Below, piece by piece: positions 13,507 to 21,008 of a stretch of 64,000 bases of DNA. This DNA comes from Caulobacter sp. AP07 (lineage in GTDB: Bacteria > Pseudomonadota > Alphaproteobacteria > Caulobacterales > Caulobacteraceae). Below the pieces are notes generated by a model. That model made no database searches and was not told where the DNA came from. It worked only from the letters and a program-made list of their open reading frames with translations. How positions within the stretch are numbered: position 1 is the stretch's first letter; each line of letters starts with the position of its first letter. Location of the stretch: contig NZ_AKKF01000140.1 of NCBI RefSeq assembly GCF_000281955.1, positions 1 through 64,000 of the forward strand, written 5' to 3'. The position numbers were made by a program, and so were the translations under genes.

Positions 13507-14142
13507 TTGAAGCCGGTGACCAGCGGAACATTCATCAGCTTCGAGGGCGGCGAGGGGGCTGGAAAGTCCACCCAGATCCGCCGCCTGGCCGACCGCCTGA
13601 AGGCGGACGGCGCCGACGTGGTGCTGACCCGCGAGCCGGGCGGCAGCGAGGGCGCCGAGGCGATCCGCGACCTGCTGGTCAACGGCGCGGCCGACCGCTG
13701 GTCGCCGATCACCGAAACCCTGCTGATGTACGCCTCGCGCCGCGACCACGTGGAGCGGGTGATCCGCCCGGCCCTGGATCGCGGGGCCGTGGTGCTGTGC
13801 GACCGCTTCGCCGACAGCACCAGGGCCTATCAGGGCGCGGGCGGCGACGCCCCGGCCGCCCTGATCGCGGCGCTGGAAGACCATGTGCTGGGCGGCACCA
13901 TCCCGCACCTGACCCTGGTGTTCGACCTGCCCGCCGAGGTCGGCCTGGCGCGCGCCACGGCCCGGGGCGGCGAGGCGCGCTTCGAATCCAAGGGCCTGGC
14001 GTTCCATGAACGGCTGCGGGCCGGCTATCTGGAGATCGCCCGCCGAGAGCCCGAGCGCTGCGCGGTGATCGACGCCGACGCCGACCTCGATGCGGTGACG
14101 GCGGCGGTCTGGGACGTGGTCGCCGCGCGGCTGGGCCTCTAG
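13507..14142 (+). CDS. tmk: Thymidylate kinase
   Basis: Converts dTMP to dTDP. The P-loop FEGGEGAGKSTQIRRL is near the N-terminus, REPGGSEGAEAIRDLL contains the conserved 'REPGG' nucleotide-binding loop, and CDRFADSTRAYQGAG is the DR-x(Y/F) substrate motif. Full length at 211 residues. The start codon appears to be TTG 13507 (GTG 13516 is an alternative), with only weak ribosome-binding sequence. It ends two bases before holB, a conserved pairing in alphaproteobacteria. Confidence 0.95.
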   Translation: MKPVTSGTFISFEGGEGAGKSTQIRRLADRLKADGADVVLTREPGGSEGAEAIRDLLVNGAADRWSPITETLLMYASRRDHVERVIRPALDRGAVVLCDRFADSTRAYQGAGGDAPAALIAALEDHVLGGTIPHLTLVFDLPAEVGLARATARGGEARFESKGLAFHERLRAGYLEIARREPERCAVIDADADLDAVTAAVWDVVAARLGL

Positions 14143-14144
14143 CC

Positions 14145-15149
14145 GTGGACGCCCCTCCGCATCCGCGCGACGTCTTCCGCATCGACGGCGTCGAGAACGC
14201 CGAGCTGGCGTTCCTCGACGCCCTGGATCGCGGCCGCCTGCACCATGCCTGGCTGCTGACCGGCCCCGAGGGCGTCGGCAAGGCGACCCTGGCCTACCGC
14301 ATGGCGCGGCGGCTGCTGGGCGCCAGGCCCGATCCGGCGTTCGGGCCCCTGGGCGCGTCGCCGACCGATTTTGTCAGCCGCCAGGTCGCGGCCCGTTCGC
14401 ACCCCGACCTGATGGTGCTGGAGCGCGAAACGGACGACGGCAAGGCTCGCAAGTCGATCCCCGTGGACGAGGCCCGCCAACTGCCGGCCTTCTTCGCCAA
14501 TTCGCCCGCCGTCTCGCCATATCGGGTGGCGATCATCGACGCCGCCGACGACCTGAACGTCAACGCCGCCAACGCCGTACTGAAGACTCTTGAGGAGCCG
14601 CCGGCCCGGGGCGTGATCCTGCTGGTCAGCCATTCGCCCGGCCGGCTGCTGCCGACCATCCGCTCGCGCTGCCGCCGCCTGGTGGCGCCCGCCCCGCCGC
14701 TGTCGGTCGCCGCGACCATGGTCGAGGAACGGGCCGGGGTGTCGTCGCACGACGCCGACCGCCTGGCCCGCATGGCCAAGGGCGCGCCGGGCAGGGCGCT
14801 GCAACTGGCCGCCGCCGGGGCCCTGGCGGCTGACGACGCGGCCGGCGAGATCCTCCGCAAGCTGCCCGACCTCGACGAGGGCGCGCTGCTGGCGATGGCC
14901 GACACCTTCAAGGGCGCCGAGGGCGCGGCGCGGTTCGAGCTGCTGTTCGACCGGCTGGGCGACCAGATCCACGCCATGGCCACCGGCATGGCCGGCGACC
15001 GCACCCCGGCGGGGCTCGACCGCTGGGTGGCGGCCTGGGAGCGGATCATGCGCGCCCCGGGCGAGGCCGAGGCCATCAATCTGGACCGGGCCGACGTGTT
15101 CTGGACCGCGATCATGGACTTGCGCGCCGCCGCCAGAGCGGCGATCTGA
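14145..15149 (+). CDS. holB: DNA polymerase III subunit delta'
   Basis: GTG start immediately after tmk. The clamp-loader AAA+ domain has a P-loop-like TGPEGVGKATLAYRMARRLL, 'HPDLMVLE', the sensor/Walker B region VAIIDAADDLNVNAANAVLK, TLEEPPARGVILLVSHSPG and the SRC-type RSRCRRL. These are strongly diagnostic of HolB. The zinc-binding Cys cluster of the E. coli protein is not evident. A C-terminal helical domain follows. Acts in loading the beta clamp. Length usual for the group. Confidence 0.95.
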   Translation: MDAPPHPRDVFRIDGVENAELAFLDALDRGRLHHAWLLTGPEGVGKATLAYRMARRLLGARPDPAFGPLGASPTDFVSRQVAARSHPDLMVLERETDDGKARKSIPVDEARQLPAFFANSPAVSPYRVAIIDAADDLNVNAANAVLKTLEEPPARGVILLVSHSPGRLLPTIRSRCRRLVAPAPPLSVAATMVEERAGVSSHDADRLARMAKGAPGRALQLAAAGALAADDAAGEILRKLPDLDEGALLAMADTFKGAEGAARFELLFDRLGDQIHAMATGMAGDRTPAGLDRWVAAWERIMRAPGEAEAINLDRADVFWTAIMDLRAAARAAI

Positions 15150-15153
15150 CCGC

Positions 15154-15948
15154 ATGCTCATCGACAGTCACGTAAACCTGCACGCCCATCAGTATGACGA
15201 GGACCGCGACGCGGTGATCGACCGCGCCCGCGCGGCCGGGATCGAACTGATGGTGACCATCTGCGACAAGATCCCGTCCTTCGAGGCGGTCCACGCCATC
15301 GCCATGGCGCAGGCCGACATCTGGTGCACGGTGGGGGCCCACCCGCACGAGGCCAAGGACCACGCCGACCTCACCACCGAACGCCTGGTCGAGCTGGCGG
15401 CCCGGCCCAAGGTGATCGGCATCGGCGAGACCGGGCTCGACTTCCACTACGACCTCAGCCCGCGCGACGTGCAGGCGCAGGTGTTCCGCGCCCACGTGGC
15501 GGCGGCGCGCCAGACCGGCCTGCCGCTGGTGGTCCATACCCGCGAGGCCGACCAGGTGATGGGCGACATCCTCGAGGAGGAGCACGCCAAGGGGCCGTTC
15601 AAGATCCTGATGCACTGCTACACCAGCGGTCCGGAGCTGGCCAAGCGGATGGCGGCGCTGGGAGCCTGGTTCTCGGTCTCGGGCATCGCCACCTTCAAGC
15701 AGGCGCAGGAGGTGCGGGACATCATCGCCGACATGCCGGCCGACAAGATCATCCTCGAAACCGACTGCCCCTATCTGGCTCCCGTGCCGATGCGTGGCCG
15801 GCGCAACGAGCCGGCCTATCTGCCGCACATCCTGGACAAGCTGGCCGAGATCCGCGGCTGGAGCCGGGCCGAGGCCGAGCAGCGCACCGAGGACGCCTTC
15901 TTCGCCGTGTTCGATCGGATTCCGCGCCTCGCGAGCGCCCGGGCATGA
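15154..15948 (+). CDS. tatD: TatD-family metal-dependent DNase
   Basis: TIM-barrel hydrolase with VGAHPHEA, GIGETGLDF, LVVHTREA, HCYTSGPELA and the C-terminal ETDCPYLAPVPMRGRRNEP signature of TatD. The first metal motif reads D-S-H-V-N-L-H instead of the usual H-x-H, so Asn occupies the second position; a His two residues later may compensate. Four bases after holB and overlapping the next gene by ATGA, so it is part of the same transcript. Likely a 3'-5' exonuclease or quality-control nuclease. Confidence 0.92.
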   Translation: MLIDSHVNLHAHQYDEDRDAVIDRARAAGIELMVTICDKIPSFEAVHAIAMAQADIWCTVGAHPHEAKDHADLTTERLVELAARPKVIGIGETGLDFHYDLSPRDVQAQVFRAHVAAARQTGLPLVVHTREADQVMGDILEEEHAKGPFKILMHCYTSGPELAKRMAALGAWFSVSGIATFKQAQEVRDIIADMPADKIILETDCPYLAPVPMRGRRNEPAYLPHILDKLAEIRGWSRAEAEQRTEDAFFAVFDRIPRLASARA

Positions 15949-16754
15949 GCGACCGCCTGGAGTTCACCATCCTGGGCTCCGGCTCCTCGGGCGGCGTGCC
16001 GCGCGCCGACGGCAACTGGGGTGACTGCGATCCGGCCGAACCGAAGAACCTGCGCACCCGCTGTTCGCTGCTGGTCCGCCGGCCGGGCGGCGGCGATCCG
16101 GTCCAGGACACCACCGTGGTGGTCGACACCGCGCCGGACTTCCGCCTGCAGGCGGTCGGGGCGGGCGTCCGCCGGGTGGACGCCTGCCTGTTCACCCATG
16201 ACCATGCCGACCAGGCCCATGGCATAGACGACCTGCGGCCGTTCTTCCTCAACAGCCGCCGGCGCGTGCCGACCCATATGGACGTCGCGACGAGGGTCAG
16301 CCTGGAGCGCCGGTTCGGCTACATCTTCGAGAGCACGGGCGGCTATCCGGCGATCTGCGAGGCCCGCACCATTCCCGACCACGGGGCGAGCTGGCGGGTC
16401 GAGGGCCCCAGCGGCGCGATCCCGGTGACCACCTTCGACGTCGACCACGGCGAGATTCGCGCCGTCGGCTACCGGTTCGGCGGCGTGGCCTACACCCCCG
16501 ACGCCATCGGCTTTCCCGAGGAGAGCTGGGCCGCCCTGGCCGACCTGGACGTCTGGATCGTCGACGCCCTGCGCTGGACCCCGCACCCGACCCACGCCCA
16601 TGTGGAGCTGGCCCTGGAATGGATCGCCCGCGCCAAGCCGCGTCGCGCGATCCTGACCAACCTGCATATCGACCTGGATTTCAACGCCTTGGCGGCGGAA
16701 CTTCCACCAGGCGTCGAGCCGGCTTACGACGGGATGCGGTTCGAAATCGACTAG
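15945..16754 (+). CDS. PhnP-like metallo-beta-lactamase-fold hydrolase (269 aa)
   Basis: The ATG is set by the ATGA overlap with tatD. EFTILGSGSSGGVPR is the N-terminal strand and loop typical of PhnP/RNase Z-like MBL proteins; FTHDHADQAHGIDDL gives the HxHxD(x)H zinc motif; later His and Asp ligands occur in IPDHGASW and DALRWTPHPTHAH. The family hydrolyses cyclic phosphodiesters, but in this conserved tatD-linked position its substrate is unknown. Full-length with a strong family match. Confidence 0.88.
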   Translation: MSDRLEFTILGSGSSGGVPRADGNWGDCDPAEPKNLRTRCSLLVRRPGGGDPVQDTTVVVDTAPDFRLQAVGAGVRRVDACLFTHDHADQAHGIDDLRPFFLNSRRRVPTHMDVATRVSLERRFGYIFESTGGYPAICEARTIPDHGASWRVEGPSGAIPVTTFDVDHGEIRAVGYRFGGVAYTPDAIGFPEESWAALADLDVWIVDALRWTPHPTHAHVELALEWIARAKPRRAILTNLHIDLDFNALAAELPPGVEPAYDGMRFEID

Positions 16755-16919
16755 CGGCCCTGGATCGGAGCCGCACGAAATGGGCGATTAACCGCGTGCG
16801 CTAAATCATCTGTTGATCCGCGAGCGCGGACGACCCTAACCTCCGCCGCGCAACCGGAGGTTCGCGTCCACCGCTCGTCCCGAGCCGTGACGGCGAACGC
16901 GATAGAACGAGGCCCAGCC
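16755..16919 (+). promoter_or_regulatory. Upstream region of the R-body genes
   Basis: About 165 bp without a gene. It holds a possible TTGATC ... CCTAAC -35/-10 pair around 16813-16841 and a short GC-rich dyad (AACCTCCGCCGCGCAACCGG area, 16838-16862) that may fold in the leader. GAGG lies eight bases before the first reb ATG. Promoter assignment is tentative. Confidence 0.35.
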
Positions 16920-17189
16920 ATGGCGTTCCCGACGGCCGTCAACGATCAGATCACCGATTCCATCTCGCAGTCCGGCGTCAAGGTGCTGGGCGACGGCCCG
17001 GCGATCGCCATGAACATGCTCTATCAGGCCACGGCCCAGGCCCTGGCCAACGCCGCCCACAACGCGACCAACGCCCAGCAACAGAGCTACGTCACCGCCC
17101 AGGCCGCCACCACCATGGGCGTCGCCACCCTGTACTCGGTCGACACCGCCAGCGCCGGTGTCACGACCAAAGACATCCTGGGCGGCTAG
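16920..17189 (+). CDS. rebB: RebB-family R-body structural protein (89 aa)
   Basis: MAFPTAVNDQITDSISQSG is the hallmark RebB start (FPT.VN.Q.TD...Q). It is followed by VKVLGDGPAIAMNMLYQATA and an Ala/Asn/Gln-rich helical segment (NAAHNATNAQQQSYVTAQAA), then LYSVDTASAGV. RebB-type proteins polymerise into R-bodies, coiled protein ribbons that unroll on pH change and can rupture membranes. The ATG 16920 has GAGG upstream; an in-frame ATG at 16887 lacks one. It is the first of two paralogues in tandem with two unknown genes. Family recognition is firm; whether ribbons form in this host is untested. Confidence 0.9.
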   Translation: MAFPTAVNDQITDSISQSGVKVLGDGPAIAMNMLYQATAQALANAAHNATNAQQQSYVTAQAATTMGVATLYSVDTASAGVTTKDILGG

Positions 17190-17199
17190 GGGCTTCGAC

Positions 17200-17649
17200 A
17201 TGGCTTTCCCGACGACGGTCAATAGCCAGATCACCGACGCGGTGACCCAGGCCGGGACCCAGGTCCTGGGCTCGGGTCCGGCCTTCGCGACGGCCGCGCT
17301 CTATCAGGCCACCGCGCAGGCCATGGCCAACGCCGCCCACAACGCGACCCACGCCCAGCAACAGGGCTACATCGTGGCCCAGGCCGCGACGGCCCTGGCG
17401 GTGGCCCGATTGCTGGGATCGGCGGAACACGGCGTCGGCGGCGTCAATCCCGCCGATATCCTGGCGAGCGTCTATCCGCCGCCCGCTCCATCCCCATCGC
17501 CCGCCGCCACGGCGGCCGCGGCGCTTGCCGAGGGGGAAGCGGCGATCAGCGTTTTGCAGGCTATCGCCGCGGGTGGCGGCGCAGACGCGGCCCAGGCCCG
17601 GGAGAATCTGCAGCAACTGGCGGCGGTCGCCGCGGCGCCAGCGGCATAG
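17200..17649 (+). CDS. rebB: Second RebB paralogue with Ala/Pro-rich extension (149 aa)
   Basis: Residues 1-80 closely match the preceding gene (MAFPTTVNSQITDAVTQAG, LYQATAQAMANAAHNATHAQ). After that comes a Pro-rich linker (VYPPPAPSPSP) and an Ala-rich helix of about 50 residues (ALAEGEAAISVLQAIAAGG). The extension is not part of the RebB domain as I know it and could cap or tether the ribbon. Ten bases after the first paralogue, so they are co-transcribed and probably arose by tandem duplication. Domain match firm, role of the tail inferred. Confidence 0.88.
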   Translation: MAFPTTVNSQITDAVTQAGTQVLGSGPAFATAALYQATAQAMANAAHNATHAQQQGYIVAQAATALAVARLLGSAEHGVGGVNPADILASVYPPPAPSPSPAATAAAALAEGEAAISVLQAIAAGGGADAAQARENLQQLAAVAAAPAA

Positions 17650-17679
17650 GTCGCCTGGCGCGGGGCGGGGGAGAAGAGC

Positions 17680-18729
17680 ATGAGCGTTTTCCTTGCCGGA
17701 CGCCCGGTCCCGCACCCAGGCAGTCTCTCCGAACTTGGACGCCTGTCTCTGGCCTTCGTCGACGGTGGCGCCGAGTGGCTGGGCTGGGCGATCGGCGATC
17801 CGGCGTCACGCTATGACTTCGCCGACGAGACGGCGCTGGTGGGGGGTGTTCAGGAGGGCCTGCACGCCACGGGCTTCGCCCTCCTGCCGAACCTTGGCCT
17901 GCGGGTCAGCCCGATCAAGCTGATGACGCTTGGCCTGTCCGACCTGAGGCTGCTGGCCAACGCCCAGCAGGATCCGGGCGCGCCCGGGTTGGCGGCGCGG
18001 GTTCGCAAGGTGCTCGACGCGCATGGACTGCTCGACAGCGCCGATCTGGACCAGGGGGCCGCCCTGCTGAAGGACCTCGGCGTCGACGGCGCGCCGGTGT
18101 TCCAGTGTCTTGATTTCGAGGCCCGCGCGGCGCTCCACGGCTTGGTGGGATCGCTCGATCCCAAGACCATACCGGCGCCGTTGGCGAAGGAGGCGGCCGC
18201 GTTCGCGGTTCTTCAGGCGCAGAGCCCGCCGGAGTTCGTCGACTATTATCGGACCTATCTGCGGCTGGCTGACAAGCTCGACCTCGTGGGGGCCACGGCG
18301 AGTGATCGCGCCGCCGCGGCCGCGGCCGCCGTCAATGCCCTGCTGCCCCTGCTGTTTGGAGCCCACGACTGTCCGCGGGTCGACGGCCTCGTCGGCCCCG
18401 GAGAGGTCGGGCGCATCGTCCAGGATTGGGTGAGGCAGGGAAGGACCTTGGGTTTCCCACGCCTCTCGGTGGCGGTGTGGCAAGTCGTCGAGCATTCCGC
18501 TTTCCGGCGCGAGATCGGCGACTCCGCGCGGCGGATCATCGAGGACTATCTGCGCGCCGCCCAGGACTTCCTGGCCAGCGTTCCGATCGTGCGTGGCCGC
18601 ATGGACCAGGACGGCGCCTCCTGCACCTTTCCGCTGGAGCAGGGCCAGTATCGCGCCCAGGTTCGCCTGGACGCTCCGGGATTGATCACGCTCGGTGAGT
18701 TCGGACCCTCGAAGGGAGCGCAAGCATGA
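17680..18729 (+). CDS. Unrecognised R-body-associated protein (349 aa)
   Basis: GGGGGAGAAGAGC precedes ATG 17680. No signal peptide or membrane helix. The sequence is mainly helical with alternating Ala/Leu/Asp content. Recognisable landmarks are FVDGGAEWLGWAIGDPASRY at residues about 25-45, DYYRTYLRLADKLDLV near 190, a very Ala-rich stretch near 210, and a C-terminal beta-like part (LEQGQYRAQVRLDAPGLITL). I know no family for it. It lies 30 bp after rebB2 and overlaps the next gene by ATGA, so it belongs to the R-body operon and may be an assembly, regulatory or immunity factor. Its function is unknown. Confidence 0.75.
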   Translation: MSVFLAGRPVPHPGSLSELGRLSLAFVDGGAEWLGWAIGDPASRYDFADETALVGGVQEGLHATGFALLPNLGLRVSPIKLMTLGLSDLRLLANAQQDPGAPGLAARVRKVLDAHGLLDSADLDQGAALLKDLGVDGAPVFQCLDFEARAALHGLVGSLDPKTIPAPLAKEAAAFAVLQAQSPPEFVDYYRTYLRLADKLDLVGATASDRAAAAAAAVNALLPLLFGAHDCPRVDGLVGPGEVGRIVQDWVRQGRTLGFPRLSVAVWQVVEHSAFRREIGDSARRIIEDYLRAAQDFLASVPIVRGRMDQDGASCTFPLEQGQYRAQVRLDAPGLITLGEFGPSKGAQA

Positions 18730-18947
18730 CGACCGACGCCAAGAAGCCGATCGGCCGCGCGACGGCTCCCGACAAGGTGGCCGGAGAGACCGTTCGCCCG
18801 CGCGCCATGAGCGCCGCCAGCAGCGCGATGCTGGCGGCCCAGCGGGCCGTCGGCGAGGCGATCTCGAGCCAGGCCCGGGACACCCAGGCCGCCCACCGAG
18901 ACGCCGCGCAAGCCGTGACCGCGGCCGTCAGAGCGATGGCGAAGTAG
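18726..18947 (+). CDS. Small Ala-rich protein at the end of the R-body operon (73 aa)
   Basis: ATG overlaps the previous stop (ATGA). The N-terminal 25 residues are Lys/Arg/Thr-rich (TTDAKKPIGRATAPDKVAG). The rest is a single Ala/Gln-rich amphipathic helix (MSAASSAMLAAQRAVGEAIS ... AAVRAMAK) of a composition like the helical part of RebB. It could be a divergent Reb subunit or a polymerisation partner (compare RebA/RebD-type small genes in other loci). No direct match recognised. Confidence 0.65.
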   Translation: MTTDAKKPIGRATAPDKVAGETVRPRAMSAASSAMLAAQRAVGEAISSQARDTQAAHRDAAQAVTAAVRAMAK

Positions 18948-18985
18948 GTCGACGCCGCCGGCGCGCACGCCCGTCGCGCGCCGAT

Positions 18986-19046
18986 CTTTACGCTCCCCTT
19001 ATGCCGACCGGGCCCATCCGCATGGAGCCCTTACGCGCCTCTATGG
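18986..19046 (+). promoter_or_regulatory. Kdp operon upstream region with an imperfect repeat
   Basis: CTTTACGCTCCCCTTATG (18986-19003) is echoed by CCTTACGCGCCTCTATGG (19029-19046), about 43 bp apart, just ahead of the first small gene of the kdp cluster. Such tandem sites are typical for OmpR-class response regulators, so KdpE is a candidate binder. Repeat seen directly, binding inferred. Confidence 0.3.
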
Positions 19047-19078
19047 TCTTTTCCGGCCAAGTTAGCTGGAGGCCGAAG

Positions 19079-19162
19079 ATGGCTGATTTCATCTTTTTGG
19101 CGTTGGGCGGCGGGCTGTTCCTGGCCTTCGCCGCCTTCGCCGTTGCGTTGAGGCGCCTATGA
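19079..19162 (+). CDS. 27-residue membrane peptide at the head of the kdp operon
   Basis: ATG 19079 has a GGAGG six bases upstream. The peptide MADFIFLALGGGLFLAFAAF continues AVALRRL: one transmembrane helix with a basic cytoplasmic end. Its stop overlaps the kdpF start (ATGA at 19159-19162). Good ribosome-binding site, coupling and hydrophobicity argue that it is real. It is KdpF-like in size and may be a second stabilising subunit, though it lacks the KdpF 'RPD.F' ending. Function inferred. Confidence 0.65.
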   Translation: MADFIFLALGGGLFLAFAAFAVALRRL

Positions 19163-19251
19163 CCATGCTGGTGAGCGCGCTTTGGGGAGCCGGGGCGATC
19201 GTCGTCGCGGCCTATATGGTCGTGGCCCTGCTGCGACCCGACAAGTTCTGA
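19159..19251 (+). CDS. kdpF: KdpF, small subunit of the potassium ATPase (30 aa)
   Basis: A single transmembrane helix ([17 protein letters not shown] at the C-terminus), with the typical KdpF ending L-L-R-P-(E/D)-K-F. It ends 13 bp before kdpA and stabilises the KdpFABC complex in the inner membrane. Start ATG 19159 is in an ATGA overlap with the preceding peptide; a second ATG lies two codons on. Confidence 0.85.
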   Translation: MTMLVSALWGAGAIVVAAYMVVALLRPDKF

Positions 19252-19264
19252 CGGATCACATTCC

Positions 19265-20977
19265 ATGAATTGGCAAGGTTGGGCGGAAATCGCCCTGACG
19301 CTGGGCCTGGCGGTCGCGATCGGCTGGCCGCTCGGCTCGTACATGTCGCGCGTCTGGAATGGGGAGCGCACCTGGCTGGACCCGGTGCTGCGCCCCGTCG
19401 AGGCCCTGTTCTACACCGCCTGCGGGGTCGATCCGAAGAAGAGCCAGACCTGGTTCGGCTATGCCGGGGCTCTGCTGGCCTTCAACCTGGTCGGCTTCGT
19501 GCTGGTCTATGCGGTGCTGCGCCTGCAGGGCGTGCTGCCGCTGAACCCGCAGGGCTTCGCCGGCCTGTCCGGACACCTGTCGTTCAACACGGCCGTCAGC
19601 TTCGTCACCAACACCAACTGGCAGAGCTATGGCGGCGAGACGACGATGTCGACGCTGAGCCAGATGCTGGTCCTGACGGTGCAGAACTTCGTCTCGGCCG
19701 CCACCGGCGCCACCATCGCCGCGGCCCTGGCGCGGGCCTTCATCGCCAATCGCGGCGAGGGCGTGGGCAATTTCTGGGCCGACCTGGTCCGCACCACGCT
19801 CTATGTGCTGCTGCCGTGCTGCTTCGCGCTGGCGCTGGTCCTGGCGTTCCTGGGCCTGCCGCAGACCCTGACCGCCAGCGTCGACGCCACCACCCTGGAA
19901 GGCGCGCATCAGAAGATCTCGCTGTTCGCGGTCGCCAGCCAGGAAGCCGTCAAGCAACTGGGCATCAACGGCGGCGGCATCTTCAACGCCAACTCGGCCC
20001 ATCCGTTCGAAAACCCGACTCCGCTGACCAACCTGATCACGGCGATTTCGATCAACGTGCTGGGCTGGGCGGCGTTCTTCGCCTTCGGCCGCTCGGTCCT
20101 GGCCAAGAAAGACGTTCGCGCCCTGGTCATCGCCGCCACCCTCCTGCTGTCGGCGGGCGCGGGGATCATCTACGTCACCGAGACCCAGCCGGCGCCGGCC
20201 CTGGTCGCCGCCCATGTCGACACCTCGGTCAACATGGAGGGCAAGGAGGTGCGCCTCGGCGCGCCGGCCACCGCCGCCTGGGCGGCGATGACCACCGGGG
20301 CCTCGAACGGCTCGGTCAACGGCATGCATTCCAGCCTGATGCCCCTGGGCGGCGGCATGGCGATGTTCCTGATGCACCTGGGCGAGATCCTGCCCGGCGG
20401 CATCGGTTCGGGGATCGCCATCATGGTGGTCATGGCCGTGCTGTCGGTGTTCGTCGCCGGCCTGATGGTCGGCCGCACGCCGGAATACCTGGGCAAGAAG
20501 ATCGAGGCCCGCGAGGTGCAGCTCGCCATCCTCGCCGTGCTGGCCATTCCGGTGGCGACCCTGGGCTTCTCGGCCATCGCCGCGGTCCTGCCCACGGCGC
20601 TGAAGGGGCTGATGCACTCTGGCCCCCACGGCCTGTCGGAGATCCTCTACGCCTACACCTCGGCGACGGCCAACAACGGCTCGGCCTTCGCCGGCCTGAC
20701 GGCCAACGCGCCCTGGTGGGACGCCACGCTCGGCGTCGCCATGGCCATGGGCCGGTTCATGCCGATCGTCGCGGTGCTGGCCATGGCCGGCTCCCTGGCG
20801 GCCAAGCCCAAGCTGGCCCCCTCGACCGGGACCCTGCCCACCCATGGCGGCCTGTTCATCGGCCTGCTGATCGGGGTGATCCTGATCCTGGGCGGCCTGC
20901 AATTCTTCCCCGCATTGGCGCTGGGGCCGATCGTCGAGCACTTCCAGGTGCTGGGCGCCGTCGCCCAAGTCCATTGA
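19265..20977 (+). CDS. kdpA: KdpA, potassium-translocating subunit
   Basis: A 570-residue polytopic membrane protein of the KdpA family. Selectivity-filter segments can be seen: [14 protein letters not shown] (about residues 116-130), [16 protein letters not shown] (about 236-251), [20 protein letters not shown] (about 345-364) and [14 protein letters not shown] (about 466-479). It binds and conducts K+ in the KdpFABC complex, powered by KdpB. Length matches the family. First large gene of a tightly packed kdpFABCDE set. Confidence 0.97.
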   Translation: MNWQGWAEIALTLGLAVAIGWPLGSYMSRVWNGERTWLDPVLRPVEALFYTACGVDPKKSQTWFGYAGALLAFNLVGFVLVYAVLRLQGVLPLNPQGFAGLSGHLSFNTAVSFVTNTNWQSYGGETTMSTLSQMLVLTVQNFVSAATGATIAAALARAFIANRGEGVGNFWADLVRTTLYVLLPCCFALALVLAFLGLPQTLTASVDATTLEGAHQKISLFAVASQEAVKQLGINGGGIFNANSAHPFENPTPLTNLITAISINVLGWAAFFAFGRSVLAKKDVRALVIAATLLLSAGAGIIYVTETQPAPALVAAHVDTSVNMEGKEVRLGAPATAAWAAMTTGASNGSVNGMHSSLMPLGGGMAMFLMHLGEILPGGIGSGIAIMVVMAVLSVFVAGLMVGRTPEYLGKKIEAREVQLAILAVLAIPVATLGFSAIAAVLPTALKGLMHSGPHGLSEILYAYTSATANNGSAFAGLTANAPWWDATLGVAMAMGRFMPIVAVLAMAGSLAAKPKLAPSTGTLPTHGGLFIGLLIGVILILGGLQFFPALALGPIVEHFQVLGAVAQVH

Positions 20978-21008
20978 CACAATCTGCTGATCGCAAAGGC
21001 GATTTGAA

